A stretch of DNA of 64,000 nucleotides from NCBI GenBank assembly GCA_036873755.1, contig JAVTVY010010516.1, forward strand, positions 414,593 to 478,592, read 5' to 3'. Below are positions 1 through 11,239 of the stretch, piece after piece. The notes under the pieces were generated by a model. It was not told where the DNA came from and ran no database searches. It was given only the letters and a program-made list of their open reading frames with translations. Position 1 is the first letter of the stretch; the number at the start of each line of letters is the position of its first letter. Both the position numbers and the translations under genes were made by a program. This DNA is from Hanleya hanleyi. Lineage: Eukaryota; Mollusca; Polyplacophora; Lepidopleurida; Hanleyidae.

Positions 1-656
1 ATTTCTCATTAAAAATATCTATGTGAAATTTGGCAACACAATATATCAGCAGCATATAGGTATTCCAATGGGTACTAATTGTGGACCCCTGTTCGCTGAC
101 CTGTATCTGTTCTCTTATGAATATGACTATATGCAGGCCCTTTCAAAAACCGATCCATTTGAAGCCTGTTCCTTTTCATTCACCAAACGCTATATAGACG
201 ATCTTCTCGCTGTGGATAATCGCTATATAAATGACGCAGTGAAGGATATATAGCCACCTTCATTGGATTTGAAGGAAACTACAGATAGCCCTACAGCCGC
301 ATCATATTTAGAGCTATATCTCTACAGAAATGAAGCGGGCATTCTCTCTCGTCGACTTTATGACAAAAGAGATGATATACAATTTCGACATCGTAAACTA
401 TCCCTTTCTGGACAGTAATATTCCAGTGGGACCTGCATATGGCGTATACATATCTCGCCTAGTAGCATTTGCTAGATCCTGTGTTAAATGTGACGATTTT
501 AATCAACGTCACAAAACATTGTTGCAGAAACTTATAAAACAGGGCTATTCCACCAAGCGCCTACAATCAAAGTTTCTCAAATTTGGCGATTCACATCGCA
601 TGCTGATAGCAAAATACGAACGTAGCGTGCAAGATCTATGGCGTTACGTTTCTTAA
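1..656 (+). pseudogene. Penelope-like reverse transcriptase, 5'-truncated and broken
   Basis: C-terminal half of a reverse transcriptase. Seen: 'GIPMGTNCGPLFADLYLFSYE' style block near 62-120 and the catalytic 'RYIDDLL' near 190-210, followed by 'NFDIVNYPFLD' and 'YGVYISRLVAFAR'. The frame has an in-frame TAG at 251-253 and shifts by one base near 375-382, so it is inactive. These motifs match a widespread invertebrate RT family that I associate with Penelope-like elements; no GIY-YIG endonuclease is visible downstream. The window starts inside the gene, so fingers and N-terminus are not seen. The 3' flank is a dispersed repeat found elsewhere in the window. RT identity is strong; assignment to Penelope-like is less certain. 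Confidence 0.65.
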
Positions 657-885
657 CTTGTGTCTAATTCCGCTTAACCCAGGGCTAGGGGTCGTATGGA
701 TCCATGTATTTCAAGATCCTCATGGTACTCATATGAACAGCCACAATCAAAGCGTGACTGAGATACATCATTCTCTAGATAACGACTTTACAACGATTAT
801 TATGGATTAAGAATACTGATCAGCGATACGGATTTTATATTTTTGGAACATCATGATGTCTTGTCGGCATCATTGAAAATTGTTG
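657..885 (+). repeat. R repeat, copy 1 (3' flank of the Penelope-like RT)
   Basis: Directly follows the RT stop. It shares an ordered set of short blocks ('ctaat.ccgctta', 'gctagggg.cgt.tgg', 'acaatcaaagcg', 'ctgagatac', 'tgtcggcatc') with 6025-6250, 23083-23300 and 24140-24312. Its position suggests that R is the 3' UTR/terminal region of the RT element. Confidence 0.6.
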
Positions 886-930
886 ACCGCTTCTCTCTTG
901 CAAGAAACTAGCCTATGTTTATGTATACTA

Positions 931-1902
931 TACATTTTCTTGCTTCTTTACAGTCATCATTAAACCAAGGTTTCTTAATATGTGCAACTCCTGAAGATGT
1001 GGGAATGGTTTGGTTGGCAATTTCTATCAACATATCTGAGAATAGCTGTATAAGATCTGAAGCATCAGCGAGGGAGACTGATTGTAGTTTTTGTGAACAA
1101 AGCTTTTCAAACTCGGGCCAGTTTGCTTTCTTGAAATTAAACCTTGTGAAATGAGGGTCATCAGCTGAATGAACAGCTTTTAGGACAGTGGGAAAGTGAT
1201 CACTTCCACATAGGTCATCATGAACAGACCAAGAAAATTCTTCAAGAATAGGAAGGTCGCAAAGTGAGATATCCAATGCTGAATAGGTTCCATGGGCCGA
1301 GGACAAATGTGTATAAGAACCATCATTAAAAATACACAAAGAATTATTTGATATAAAATTTTCAAGAATTTTACCTTTACAATTGTCTTCATTATCCCAG
1401 AGGATATTACGACCGTTAAAATCACCCATCATTAAACAAGGTTTCGGGAGCTGATCGTAAAGATCTTGAAGTTCATTGAGTCGGAGATTACCAGAAGAAG
1501 GTATGTACACCGTGCATAATGTGAAAACAGAATTCAAGGTAATACGAACTGCTACAGCTTGTAAATCTGTCACTAAATCAACAGGACTGTGTAAAACACC
1601 CATTTTAACCAATATTGAAGAACCGCCTGTAGCTTTTCCATTTTCCTCTAAAGCGTAGGAATGATAAGGTGTGTATTGGCGAAATTTAAATTTATCTTTA
1701 TCTGCTTTCTTCAGAAAGGTCTCGTTGAGACAAAAGCTGATGGTTCATAATCTTGAGTTAATAATTGGAGTTCATTTAAATTTGGCCAAACTCCTCTGCA
1801 ATTCCACTGAACGATAGTTGGTGGCTGAGCCATCTTTAGTCTGTATATAGAAATAAAACACAAAACTGCCCAAGCCAAGATATATAAGGTTAGCTTAGCC
1901 AT
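931..1902 (-). pseudogene. LINE-A ORF2, endonuclease part only
   Basis: AP-type endonuclease that would nick target DNA for target-primed reverse transcription. Seen in order: 'QWNCRGVWPN', then a one-base deletion near 1735 that shifts the frame, then 'GDFNGRN', 'YSALDISLCD' and 'CGSDHFPT', which are the usual catalytic blocks. The start ATG overlaps the ORF1 stop as TAATG at 1902. The protein ends at the truncation at 931, shortly after the domain. Inactive because of the frameshift and loss of RT and RNase H. Confidence 0.85.
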
Positions 1903-3412
1903 TATGTACGTTTTATTTTGGGTAATCCTTTTTGACCTTTCTTATTATTTCTCATTTGTTCTCTCTTGTCTTTTTTATTTTCCTTCTTATAAACTTCTTT
2001 CTCTCTCTCTTGTCCCAACAAGTCCTTCGACCTTTGGTTCAAGGAAGTCTCGGCTTTTAACGGACGATCACTACACTCCTGATACTCCTCATCAGAAACC
2101 ATGGGTGTATCGTTGGTAGGAGTGGGAGTAGCATCGACTATTTTAGGCTCTTTGCCGGATTCGATATCTATGGTATTCTTTTTATTCTTCTTTTTCTGAT
2201 TCGAGTTAGCTTTATTACTACAAGCCTCTTCACTAGTTTCTTTTTCTGTGAGCTCCTTCAGTACTTCCTCGTTTGGTGTAAAGTTTACATCTACACCGGA
2301 GTGAATAGGATTAGTGAAGGAATCTACAGACTGCACAAGTGCATTCTGACCAGAAACACTACCAGTATCCGGTAAGTTGTCACCCTTCAATTCAACTTCC
2401 GGAGTTAATACTACGTCAACACTTTCAGTTTGATCAGAAATCGACTTCTGATCACCTGACTTCTGTTCACCTGCCTTGACTTCTACATCATCGCAAACCT
2501 CACTCTCACTGACATCTTCATCATCGCAAACCTCACTGTCATCTCCATCTTCCGAACCACAACCTACCTCCATCTCGTCACCGAGAGACTCGTATTGGTT
2601 TGAGGTTTTCTCTTTGTTCCCAGCGGCAACTATCTCCTGATGACGTTTGATAGGTTTGCCATCAGTTCCTACAGTCTTCCATAAATCTATATAGTGCTGT
2701 TGTTTCTGCTGGACAGCCTCAGCGGAAAGTCTTCCTCGGACTTCTGTGGGCGGAACAGGGCGAGGACCAGAGGAATCACCCTTTCTGCCGTTAGCTACGG
2801 TATCTCCAGAAACCTGTTTGGCTTTGGACAGGTTTTTTTAAGATGTCCTTCCTGATGACAAATCAGGCATTTATTTTTCAAAGGACACCTCCAGTTCATG
2901 TGGTCTTCTGAACCACAAATATAACATGTTTTTACTTGACCGTTATACCATACCGGAAGTCTCATACCTCCAATAAAAATAGAAGAAGGAATAGCACGTT
3001 TGAATTTTGTCATCCAAATTCTTCGAACTCCCGTCTCAAAATCTCTATCAAACGAATAGAACTCCTTTTGTACAGAGAGAACATCCCCATAAAACTCAAA
3101 AGCACTTTTGATCGCAGAATCTGGGAAATCGCATGGTCCTTTCATCTTTACCAGCAATTTCCCTGGATCTATTTCCTCAAAATGGCCACGTTGATCTCCA
3201 ACACGAATACCTTCCAGCACTAGGCGGGTTTTGGTAGTTTCATTTGCTAGTGTGATGTTCCACAGGGTATTTGATACCTGTACTAGACCTTTAAGGATTT
3301 TCGGTCCTGATCCAACAGTGTCTTTCAATGCGTGATATATATCAATCGGATTAGCTTTCTCTAGACCTTGAAGTTGTAGGCTCAGTGACCTATCATACTT
3401 TCTAAAGGCCAT
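1902..3412 (-). pseudogene. LINE-A ORF1 (nucleic-acid-binding protein), one frameshift
   Basis: Expected to bind element RNA in the retrotransposition particle. The N-terminal 170 residues form a conserved domain starting MAFRKYDRSLSL, followed by two CCHC knuckles (CYICGSEDHMNWRC and CLICHQEGHLKKTC). A one-base deletion near 2825 shifts the frame after the second knuckle. The remaining acidic, low-complexity C-terminal part is read from 2573 down to 1902 and ends in a lysine-rich tail. Codon-level similarity to the other three ORF1 copies is high. Confidence 0.85.
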
Positions 3413-4201
3413 AGTGGAAAAAAAAAAAAAAAAATCCCACTAGGGACTATCAATACAACTAAAACTACAAATAGTGACACGCACAAACCCCAACAGTGAG
3501 CCTCCCCACAGAGTAAACATTGAATACTCCCCGATGGAGCCTCACTCCAAAGACGTACACTGTAACCTTTACAACAATACACTGAAACTTCAGGGCCAGG
3601 CAGAACAAAAGCCTAGTCCTAAACCCAGCGAGTTGCCTGGTTACAACGAGGAACAAAAGAACAGAGAACAAAGGCTAGCGCACAGCTGTACACTCAGGGC
3701 TAAGCCTACAATGCACAGCTATATAACTTCGGTATGTTACATGTATCCAACCAACCTCGATTTACACAAATATTATGTGCAAATCGACCTACGTCAAACC
3801 GAACGAAAAACGAACCAACTTCAGGCTAGATCAAGCCAACAAGGATATATATATATATACAACAGCAAAACACGAAATATTTACAGACAGCGAACAAACA
3901 GAGAAGAGGGAGACAGAGAAAATAACACACCGACCCTCTCGGTCACAAAGACCGAGACGGCAGTAATGGCGGCTCTCTGCCTTCCCAAACCAGGCCAAAC
4001 TGACTAAGTCAGAAAAACGCCCTGAACAGCAAAAAACTGAGAAATAATTCTAAACTTTCACCACAGGTATTTGCTAAAAGTATTCACAAAATATATTACA
4101 CAAAAATCAGAGCTAAGATCAGCTGAAATCCGCAGAATTAGACAAATTTCTCGGAACGAAGTGAAAACACGTCCGACTCCCAATCTCTCATTGGGGCCCC
4201 C
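3413..4201 (-). promoter_or_regulatory. LINE-A 5' UTR (putative internal promoter), copy 1
   Basis: About 790 bases between the element 5' end and the ORF1 ATG, colinear with 36401-37201 and 48307-49132. It includes a homopolymer run just before the ATG. Such regions usually carry the internal promoter; no promoter motif is proven here. Confidence 0.6.
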
Positions 4202-4350
4202 AAATTTTAATGTTTGTACCTGTTTTAACGTTTTAGTTTACCGAGTTTTTGAATTGATTACTTAGAATTGTGTTTGATCGTCGCTATATAGCTGAAATAT
4301 TGCTGAATGCGACGTTAAACCTTAATTCTCTCTCTCTCTCCTCTAAACCT
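4201..4350 (+). mobile_element. LINE-A 3' UTR and (CT)n tail, plus strand
   Basis: Starts at 'caaattttaatgtttgtacc', which in full copies directly follows the ORF2 stop. It ends with 'gctgaaatattgctgaatg', 'gacgttaaacc' and CT repeats. It abuts the 5' end of the inverted copy with no spacer. Confidence 0.85.
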
Positions 4351-5251
4351 ACCACAGTGGATAAACACTGTGCATTCAAAATACCGCGTGACTATTGTTA
4401 TGAGTTACTGTAAATTCCAAATTAATTCTTTCTTCCATCATCCCCAAACCCGTGGGAATTTTAGGGGGTTTTGTAAAGGTGTGGTCATTAGCAGACAATA
4501 AATGCCCAGTGGCATGTCCAGGCCTTAGATGAAAAAAACTTTTATTGGCTGAATTCAGATTCATTATCGAGGGATATCCGGAAATCATTAATCAGCCGAA
4601 TATATTTGAAGGCTGTATTCAACTTGGGGTTGCTGCCTTTGTTGCAATGTTGAAAGCTACCTTACTGATACAATGTTAGTCTCCAGGGTAATAGGAACTG
4701 TGAGCAACCTCGTGTTCTGGCACATGTAGGCACCGTCGTGATATCGCTGAAACAAGGTTGAAAACGACGTTAAACTCGACGACTCACTCACTCCCTACAA
4801 GGTTTGCCCAGGAGACTAGGACTTAATGTTAACAAAGTATCAATCATTTTGCACTGTTTATAGCTACCTCTCTGATACAATGTTGCTTAATAGCTTTTAC
4901 CCTTGTTCAATCCATCGTGCTCTCGATCAAATAATAAATCCTCCTAATATCTTCCCAGAATAGTACCTATTCTTGGAGCTAAATATTCTGCAAATACATG
5001 AAATAAATGATTACCTTATTCTAATATTTGCACACAATTTTTTTTATCATTCAGTCTTTCTTCCCTAAAGCTTGCAAACTTACTTCACTACGTTATCCGC
5101 TATACACGCATATCCAACCAGACATGTGTTTTGTACATTGGAATAAAATACTAAACGTTATTTGTAGTGTATGCAATTGTATCGGAGAATGTAGAAGTAT
5201 ATATCCAAATGATACATTCACCTGTTAAAGGGCCGGTATCTCCCCTGGCTG
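4351..5251. other. No gene seen; contains a LINE/SINE-type tail
   Basis: AT-rich, no credible coding frame. At 4722-4797 there is a 'gatatcgctgaaacaaggttg' / 'cgacgttaaac' / (actc)n stretch, a diverged relative of the LINE-A tail with a different terminal repeat, probably from another LINE or SINE family. Confidence 0.5.
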
Positions 5252-5305
5252 CAGTAATCGCACTCTGCGCGCGTAACACAATATCCAACGCTCAACCAAT
5301 ATTCG
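5252..5305 (+). repeat. S repeat, copy 1
   Basis: A 54-base block ('cagtaatcgcactctgcgc' to 'accaatattcg') that recurs at 20589-20642. Both copies end close to the broken edge of a LINE-A fragment. Confidence 0.6.
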
Positions 5306-5570
5306 TTAAAATGGGTGTTCTACATTGTCCTAATGATTTAAAGTCGGATTTACAAGCTGTAGCAGTTCGTCTTACTTTGATTTCTGTTTTCACATCTGGA
5401 GGTCTCCGTCTTAGTGAACTTCAGAATCTTTACGATCAGCTCTCTAAACCTTGTTTATTGATGGGTGATTTTAACGGCCGTGGTGACTTTTGGGATAATG
5501 AAGAAAACTGTAAAGGAAAAATTCTGGAAGATTTTATATCAAATAATTCTTTGTGTATTTTTAATGATGG

Positions 5571-6250
5571 CCACATGAACAGGTACAATAAAAGCGTACC
5601 TGAGATACAACACATATCACGAATCGTTAGATTCTTGGTATGTGCTTTAGAATAGGTTAACCAGAAGACTATTCTGTGAAGTCATGTGACGCAGTCAGTA
5701 TGTCGGCACCTCTTCCCACTTCCCTTATATGTGTTGTAATTTTTTCCTGTATATGGCGAGATTCTGCTGGTGGACGTTTCGTCCCCGAGGCCCGCCCCCT
5801 GTACAGACCTTTTGGTCTTTGATATATGTTGGCATTTGTGGGAAGTTGATGCTGGGTCGACATCGGTCCTTACAGACTAGTCTTTTGTGTTAAATGCCGT
5901 CATTTACATCTGACGACGATACAGCTCACCAATCTCCAATGTACGAGTTGTCACAGCGAAACAGCTCACCAATTACCAGTATACGAGTTGTCAGAGCACT
6001 TCCATCTTAGCTCTCTAGATTTGTATCTAATACCGCTTATGCCGGTGCTAGGGGCCGTGTGGTCATATCATCCAAGTTGCCACATGAACAGGTACAATAA
6101 AAGCGTACCTGAGATACAACACATATCACGAATCGTTAGATTCTTGGTATGTGCTTTAGAATAGGTTAACCAGAAGACTATTCTGTGAAGTCATGTGACG
6201 CAGTCAGTATGTCGGCACCTCTTCCCACTTCCCTTATATGTGTTGTAATT
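5571..6250 (+). mobile_element. R element with identical terminal direct repeats (R copy 2)
   Basis: Inserted into the endonuclease of the old LINE-A copy. The two ends, 5571-5741 and 6080-6250, are 171-base direct repeats that I read as identical. The 338-base interior includes 'cccgccccctgtacagacc', shared with 23990-24160, and the 'taccgctta...gctaggggccgtgtgg' block shared with the flank of the Penelope-like RT. No coding capacity. Penelope-like elements often carry such terminal repeats, so a non-autonomous or truncated member is the best guess. Five host bases appear to be missing at the junction and no target duplication is evident. Confidence 0.7.
5917..5998 (+). repeat. 40-base tandem pair inside the R element
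   Basis: 'acagctcaccaat...tacgagttgtca.agc' occurs twice in a row, at about 5921-5960 and 5961-5998. The arm 'tgacgac' can pair with 'gttgtca' across the first unit, so a hairpin is possible. Confidence 0.5.
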
Positions 6251-6332
6251 ATACACTTTTTCCTCGGCTCATGGAACCTATTCAGCATTAGATATCTCAC
6301 TTTGCGTCCTTGCTATACTCTAAGAATTTGCG

Positions 6333-7002
6333 CCGGATGTAGAGAGATTGGGAGTCGGACGTGTTTTCACTTCGCTCCGAGAAATTTGTCTATTTCTGCG
6401 AATTTCAGCTGGTCTTAGCTCTGATTTTTGTGTAATATATTTTGTGAATACTTTTGGCAAATACCTGTGGTGAAAGTTTAGAATTATTTCTCAGTTTTTT
6501 GCTGTTCAGGGCGTTTTTCTGACTTAGTCAGTTTGGCCTGGTTTGGGAAGGCAGAGAGCCGCCATTACTACCGTCTCGGTCTTTGTGACCGAGAGAGTCG
6601 GTGGGGTTTTTTTCTCTGTCTCCCTCTTCTCTGTTTGTTCGCTGTCTGTAAATATTTCGTATTTTGCTGTTGTATATATATATATCCTTGTTGACTTGAT
6701 CTAGTCTGAAGTTGGTTCGTTTTTCGTTCGGTTTGACGTAGGTCGATTTGCACATAATATTTGTGTAAATCGAGGTAGGTTGAATACATGTAACATACCG
6801 AAGTTATATAGCTGTGCGTTGTAGGCTTAGCCCTGAGTGTACAGCTGTGCGCTAGCCTTTGTTCTCTGTTCTTTTGTTCCTCGTTGTAACCAAGCAACTC
6901 GCTGGGTTTAGGACTAGGCTTTTGTTCTGCCTGGCCCTGAAGTTCCAGTGTATTGTTGTAAAGGTTACAGTGTACGTCTTTGGAGTGAGGCTCCATCGGG
7001 GA
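6333..7002 (+). promoter_or_regulatory. LINE-A 5' UTR, first part (copy 3)
   Basis: Colinear with 36403-37075, including the palindrome 'ctgacttagtcag' and the hairpin TCTCGGTC-loop-GACCGAGA. It resumes at 12226-12362 after the inserted element; the last bases GGA are repeated at 12226-12228. Confidence 0.7.
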
Positions 7003-7102
7003 CACTGCACGAAAACTGGAATTTACTTCAATTTACCAAAGCTGTAAATTTTGACAAATTTGGAGTTTAAAATTTACGAGGCATTTACTGCTTGTAAATT
7101 CG

Positions 7103-7226
7103 AAATTTCCACTGTGCCCGTAAACTTGAAATTTACCAGTCGTAAACTTGGAGTAAATTGCAATAAATTTCCACTGTGCCCGTAAACTTGAAATTTACCA
7201 GTCGTAAACTTGAAGTAAATTGCAAT
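7103..7226 (+). repeat. Subterminal 62-base tandem pair
   Basis: Two adjacent units (7103-7164, 7165-7226) beginning 'aaatttccactgtgcccg' and differing by about one base. They contain several GTAAA/TTTAC motifs, probably transposase-binding subterminal repeats. Confidence 0.65.
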
Positions 7227-7239
7227 AAATTTCAATCCA

Positions 7240-10010
7240 TTTTCATTAAAGGATAACTTACTGAATGTAAATGTGTATATTTAATCTGCATATTCAATGA
7301 TATTTTTCCGTCAGAATTTTCTTTTTTGGGTAAAATGTTTTGGGGGAAGTGATATTGCAGTAACTTTCTACAATATAGTCACTTCAAAATAGAGTTTCAT
7401 GTCAGCAAGCAATCTCATTTCCACATGGGGGTGGTATACTTTATAACCTGAAAATCTTCTCCTGACCGCCGTCGATTTATGCATAAAACTTCGCCGTCGT
7501 TGATTTTCATCTGTTAATTTATATGTGAAGAACAACAATTATGTCAAGATATTTTTTATGTCACAATTGGTTCCGTAATATGATTTAAATTCGTTGACAA
7601 GCTCCGTCTCCCTGTACCATTGAAATGGAATGTTCCGCCGGTTAGAACCCGTAAACACATGTTTAAACAGTCCCAGTAAGTTTTCCAAGACGGAGGTGGT
7701 CGAAAACAACATGCCGGTTTGGCGATGAGATCTATGTAATACTGCAGCAAACAGTGGGATTAAGATATTTGTCTGATCATTTGAGGTAAGCATGTCTTTG
7801 TATTATCATCCGTGTCGATAAATATATTAAGCACTTGGTGTATTCAATGCTGCAAACAAGTTACATGCCCACCATTTTGGTATGGCGGTGAATATACCAG
7901 TCAGTTGAAATTGATAACCCAATATCTCAAAGACAGGCAGGCATGCTCCCGCGAAAGGGGTCACGTGTATATCATGTGACCAGATATAAACTGGAATGTG
8001 AAATTTCTAGCATACGTATACCTGCTCCATTATTTTATTCCAGTTAGTAACATATACTTCTTTATCTAATATTCTAATGTGATATGTCATAGGAGTATAT
8101 AGTATCGAAGAACTCACTTCTATTAACGATGTAAAAACGTTTTACTTTAATAGTATTAGCAACTGAGTTTCTTAACATAGTAGATCAACATCGTCCCTTG
8201 AAAACTTGTAACACTCTGCTTGACAACATGAAGCTTAACGTTGTAATTTTCGTATTTAATCTGTTTCTTAATTCGAAGTAAAATCTTGTCTATTGCATTG
8301 GGGTTTTTTTACAAGAAAGATATTGTACGTGATAATATATTCATAGTATAGCTAATACGTGTCTTAAAGATTTAGAGCGATGACATTTTTTCAAAGAATA
8401 CTTTCTCAGTATTTATCTGTGCGATTTATAATATGTAAACTAAATGTTGAGCTCGAGCCAGATAGGGAAATTTCTATGTAAATATCTGTTGCTTGATAAC
8501 ATTTCATTTCAATGTCTTAGTTTAATATTGTTCTTCGCTATATATAGCTGATATATTACTGAACGCGACGTTGAAATGATCTCTCTCTCCTACCTAATAT
8601 GACAATGCTAATTTATTCATTTATTTTGTGTATCGTTGATGGCCGGGACCGAAATGAATAGCAGACGAAATGAGCGGTGTGGCTCCCGTGGATACGCGTG
8701 ACGACAGCCCGAGAAATATAGCATCTGACATTCATGTGTTCTGTCCTGCCCTGCTTAGACCTGTTGTTTTTTTTGCGGTAAAATAAATATTTTCAGCTAT
8801 TAGTCATAATCGTAATTATATTGATTTTACCAATACATATATAAATTAATGAAGAAAATCACCAGATGTAACCGAGTTACTTCACTTGCATCATGTGGCA
8901 TATTGTTTGGATCTGTTGAGCATGCTTGATATATACTTGGATATACGTGCTTCTTCGTAACATATATGAGGGTGTTCGAATTCATTGTTTCACGGGTATA
9001 TTGAAAATGCTGGGTTTACCTTTTATTAGGACGGAGAAAATCACGAGAGAGGACAAATCGGCCATTTTAATCAGAGAATAATTAGGGAAATTACCGTATG
9101 ATCTGGCCTGCAGCACACTGCATGAGGTGGGGGAGGGAGGGGGGGGGGGATTTGGCTTAATGTCACAATCAAGGTTGTTTCACTCATATGGTAACAGTCA
9201 GTTTGGTTGGTGGAGGAAGCCGGAGTGCCCAGAGAGAACCTTGTATGACCGCTAAAACACATGAATATGTGTGTAGATGTTTCATATTATAAATCTCTTT
9301 TTATTTCAGATGACGTTGCAGTGTTATTTGACAATTGGCTGCCCGTCCATGTTTGTTAAATTGAGTTGATTCAGAAACAGCAGGTAACTTTGACTTTATT
9401 TTTACCACAGAATGGAAAATTTGGAAATATACCATATATTGTGTGTATCCCACAGAAATGGCAAGATTTTTATTATATATAAGCCTACATAACATATACA
9501 TGTACATGCATACTTATATCTCCAATTATCGTGAATATTCAGTAGAATGTGAGTAGGTGATTATATTATAATTAAGTATATCAAATGAATACATACCCAG
9601 ATAATCACGTTTTATATTCACTGTAAATTTGCCAAGAGATACAATATATTCAGATTGAATTAATGGATAATTAGTGTATTATTGTCTAATTGCAGGGACA
9701 GTTTGAGATCAACCTGTTGCAGGATGGCAACCTTTTTCACCAGAAAGCAGACGCTATGAATGATTCTCAAGGTCTGAACTCAACTGAACTGTTTTACACC
9801 GAAAACAATTGTTAACGCTTGATCCGATTTCTAGTGAAATACAGTGTGACTCTGATCTATCAACTTTTCAAGGCTTCAGATGCAGTTATTTTCATACCAA
9901 AGCAGCGTTCATATCATTAGGTCATACATATACCAGTTACTCTGTACTGTATAGAGAGCTGAGATTTCATCTTATGAATGTGCCGCGCATAGGTGGATTG
10001 TTTTGTTAGG
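7240..10010. other. Element interior without recognisable gene
   Basis: AT-rich, short open frames only (longest about 84 codons at 7539-7793 minus, not recognised). A diverged LINE-A-type tail lies at 8522-8598 ('gctgatatattactgaacgcg' then CT repeats). A G-run (9125-9151) could form a quadruplex. Confidence 0.5.
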
Positions 10011-10013
10011 GCT

Positions 10014-11225
10014 GTCTTGGAAGGGTGTTCGCCCTGGGCTCGGCATAGTTGAATTGTTTCGTTAGGTCTGTCGTGGAGGGGTGTTTCGCCCTGTTCCCGG
10101 CATAGGTGGATAGCTCTGTTAGGGCTGTCGTGGAAGGGTGTTTCGCCCTGTGCCCGGCATAGAAGGATAGTTTTGTTAGGGCTGTCGTGGAAGGGTGTTT
10201 CGTCCTGTGCCCGGCATAGGTTAGAGATAGGGCTGCCGTGGAAGGGTGTTTCACTCTGTACCCGGCACAGAAGGATAGTTTTTTTTAGGGCTGTCGTGGA
10301 AGGGTGTTTCGCCCTGTGCCCGGCGTAGGTTAGGTTGTTTCCTTAGAGCCGTCATGGAAGGGTGTTTTGCTCTGTGGCCCTGTGCCCGGCATAAGGGGAT
10401 TGTTTCGTTAGGGCTGTCGTGGAAGGGTGTTTCGCCCTGTGCCCGGCATAGGTCGATTGTTTCGTTAGGGCTGTCGTGGAAGGGTGTTTCGCCCTGTGCC
10501 CGACATAGGTTGGGTTGCTTTTTAGGGCTGTCGTGGAAGGGTGTTTCGCCCTGAGCCCTGCATGGTTTAGATTGTTTCGTTAGGGCTGTCGTGGAAGGGT
10601 GTTTCGCCCTGAGCCCTGCATGGTTTAGATTGTTTCGTTAGGGCTGTCGTGGAAGGGTGTTTCGCCCTGTGCCCGGCATAGGTTAGGTTGTGTCGTTAGG
10701 GCTGTCGTGGAAGGGTGTTTCGCCCTGTGTCCGGCATAGAAGGATAGCTTTGTCAGGGCTGTCGTGGAAGGGTGTTTCGCCCTGTACCCGGCATAGGTTA
10801 GGTTGTTTCGTTAGGGCTGTCGTGGAAGGGTGTTTCGCCCTGTGCCCGGCATAGAAGGATAGTTTTGTTAGGGTTGTCGTGGAAGGGTGTTTCGCCCTGT
10901 GCCCGGCATAGGTTAGATTGTTTCGTTAGGGATGCCGTGGAAGGGTGTTTCACTCTGTACCTGGCACAGAAGGATAGTTTTTTTTAGGGCTGTCGTGGAA
11001 GGGTGTTTCGCCCTGTGCCCGGTATAGGTTAGGTTGTTTCGTTAGGTTTGTCGTGGAAGGGTGTTTCGCCTTGTGCCCGGCATAGAAGGATAGTCTTGTT
11101 AGGGCTGTCGTGGAAGGGTGTTTCGCCCTGTACCCGGCATAGAAGGATAGCTTTGTTAGGGCTGTCGTGGAAGGGTGTTTCGCCCTGTGCCCGGCATAGG
11201 GTAGGTTGTTTCGTTAGGGCTGTTG
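10014..11225 (+). repeat. 57-base satellite, 21 units
   Basis: Unit core 'ggaagggtgtttcgccctg' followed by 'tgcccggcata', a variable arm, and 'gttagggctgtcgt'. I count 21 cores between 10021 and 11171, spaced mostly 57-58 bases. Two arm types alternate ('ggttaggttgtttc' and 'gaaggatagttttg'), giving a dimer pattern over units 12-19. Because 57 is a multiple of three, both strands give frames with a 19-residue period; these are not taken as genes. Confidence 0.9.
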
Positions 11226-11239
11226 GATATTTCACCTAC

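Larger units (their letters stand above)
931..4201 (-). mobile_element. LINE-A copy 1, 5' part in inverted orientation
   Basis: Minus-strand LINE-A running from its 5' end (about 4201) through 5' UTR, ORF1 and the ORF2 endonuclease, stopping abruptly at 931 just after the endonuclease domain. RT, RNase H and 3' UTR are absent on this strand. Immediately right of its 5' end lies a plus-strand LINE-A 3' UTR (4201-4350). That arrangement is what a 5' inversion (twin priming) would leave. Confidence 0.85.
5306..6331 (+). pseudogene. Old LINE-A copy (copy 2), endonuclease part, interrupted
   Basis: Endonuclease residues from 'VKMGVLHCP' to 'LCIFNDG' occupy 5306-5570. The same domain resumes at 6251-6331 ('SSAHGTYSALDIS' region). 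The gap is filled by the 680-base R element. It is clearly more diverged than the other copies and lacks a block of about 20 bases after 5395. It appears to continue at 17742-18165, beyond the LINE-A copy inserted at 6333. Confidence 0.75.

Noticed and set aside
3474..4007. 177-codon plus-strand frame, repeated as antisense in the other LINE-A 5' UTRs
   Set aside because: It lies antisense in the LINE-A 5' UTR, differs in frame between copies and has no domain; most likely a chance open frame.
5917..5970. Possible hammerhead ribozyme in the R element (CTGACGA followed by GAAA)
   Set aside because: The flanking bases do not pair as a stem II, and GAAA is not kept in the R copy at 24150. A covariance-model search would settle it.
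10014..11225. CRISPR-like array
   Set aside because: Repeats are contiguous 57-base units with no unique spacers, inside a eukaryotic transposon.
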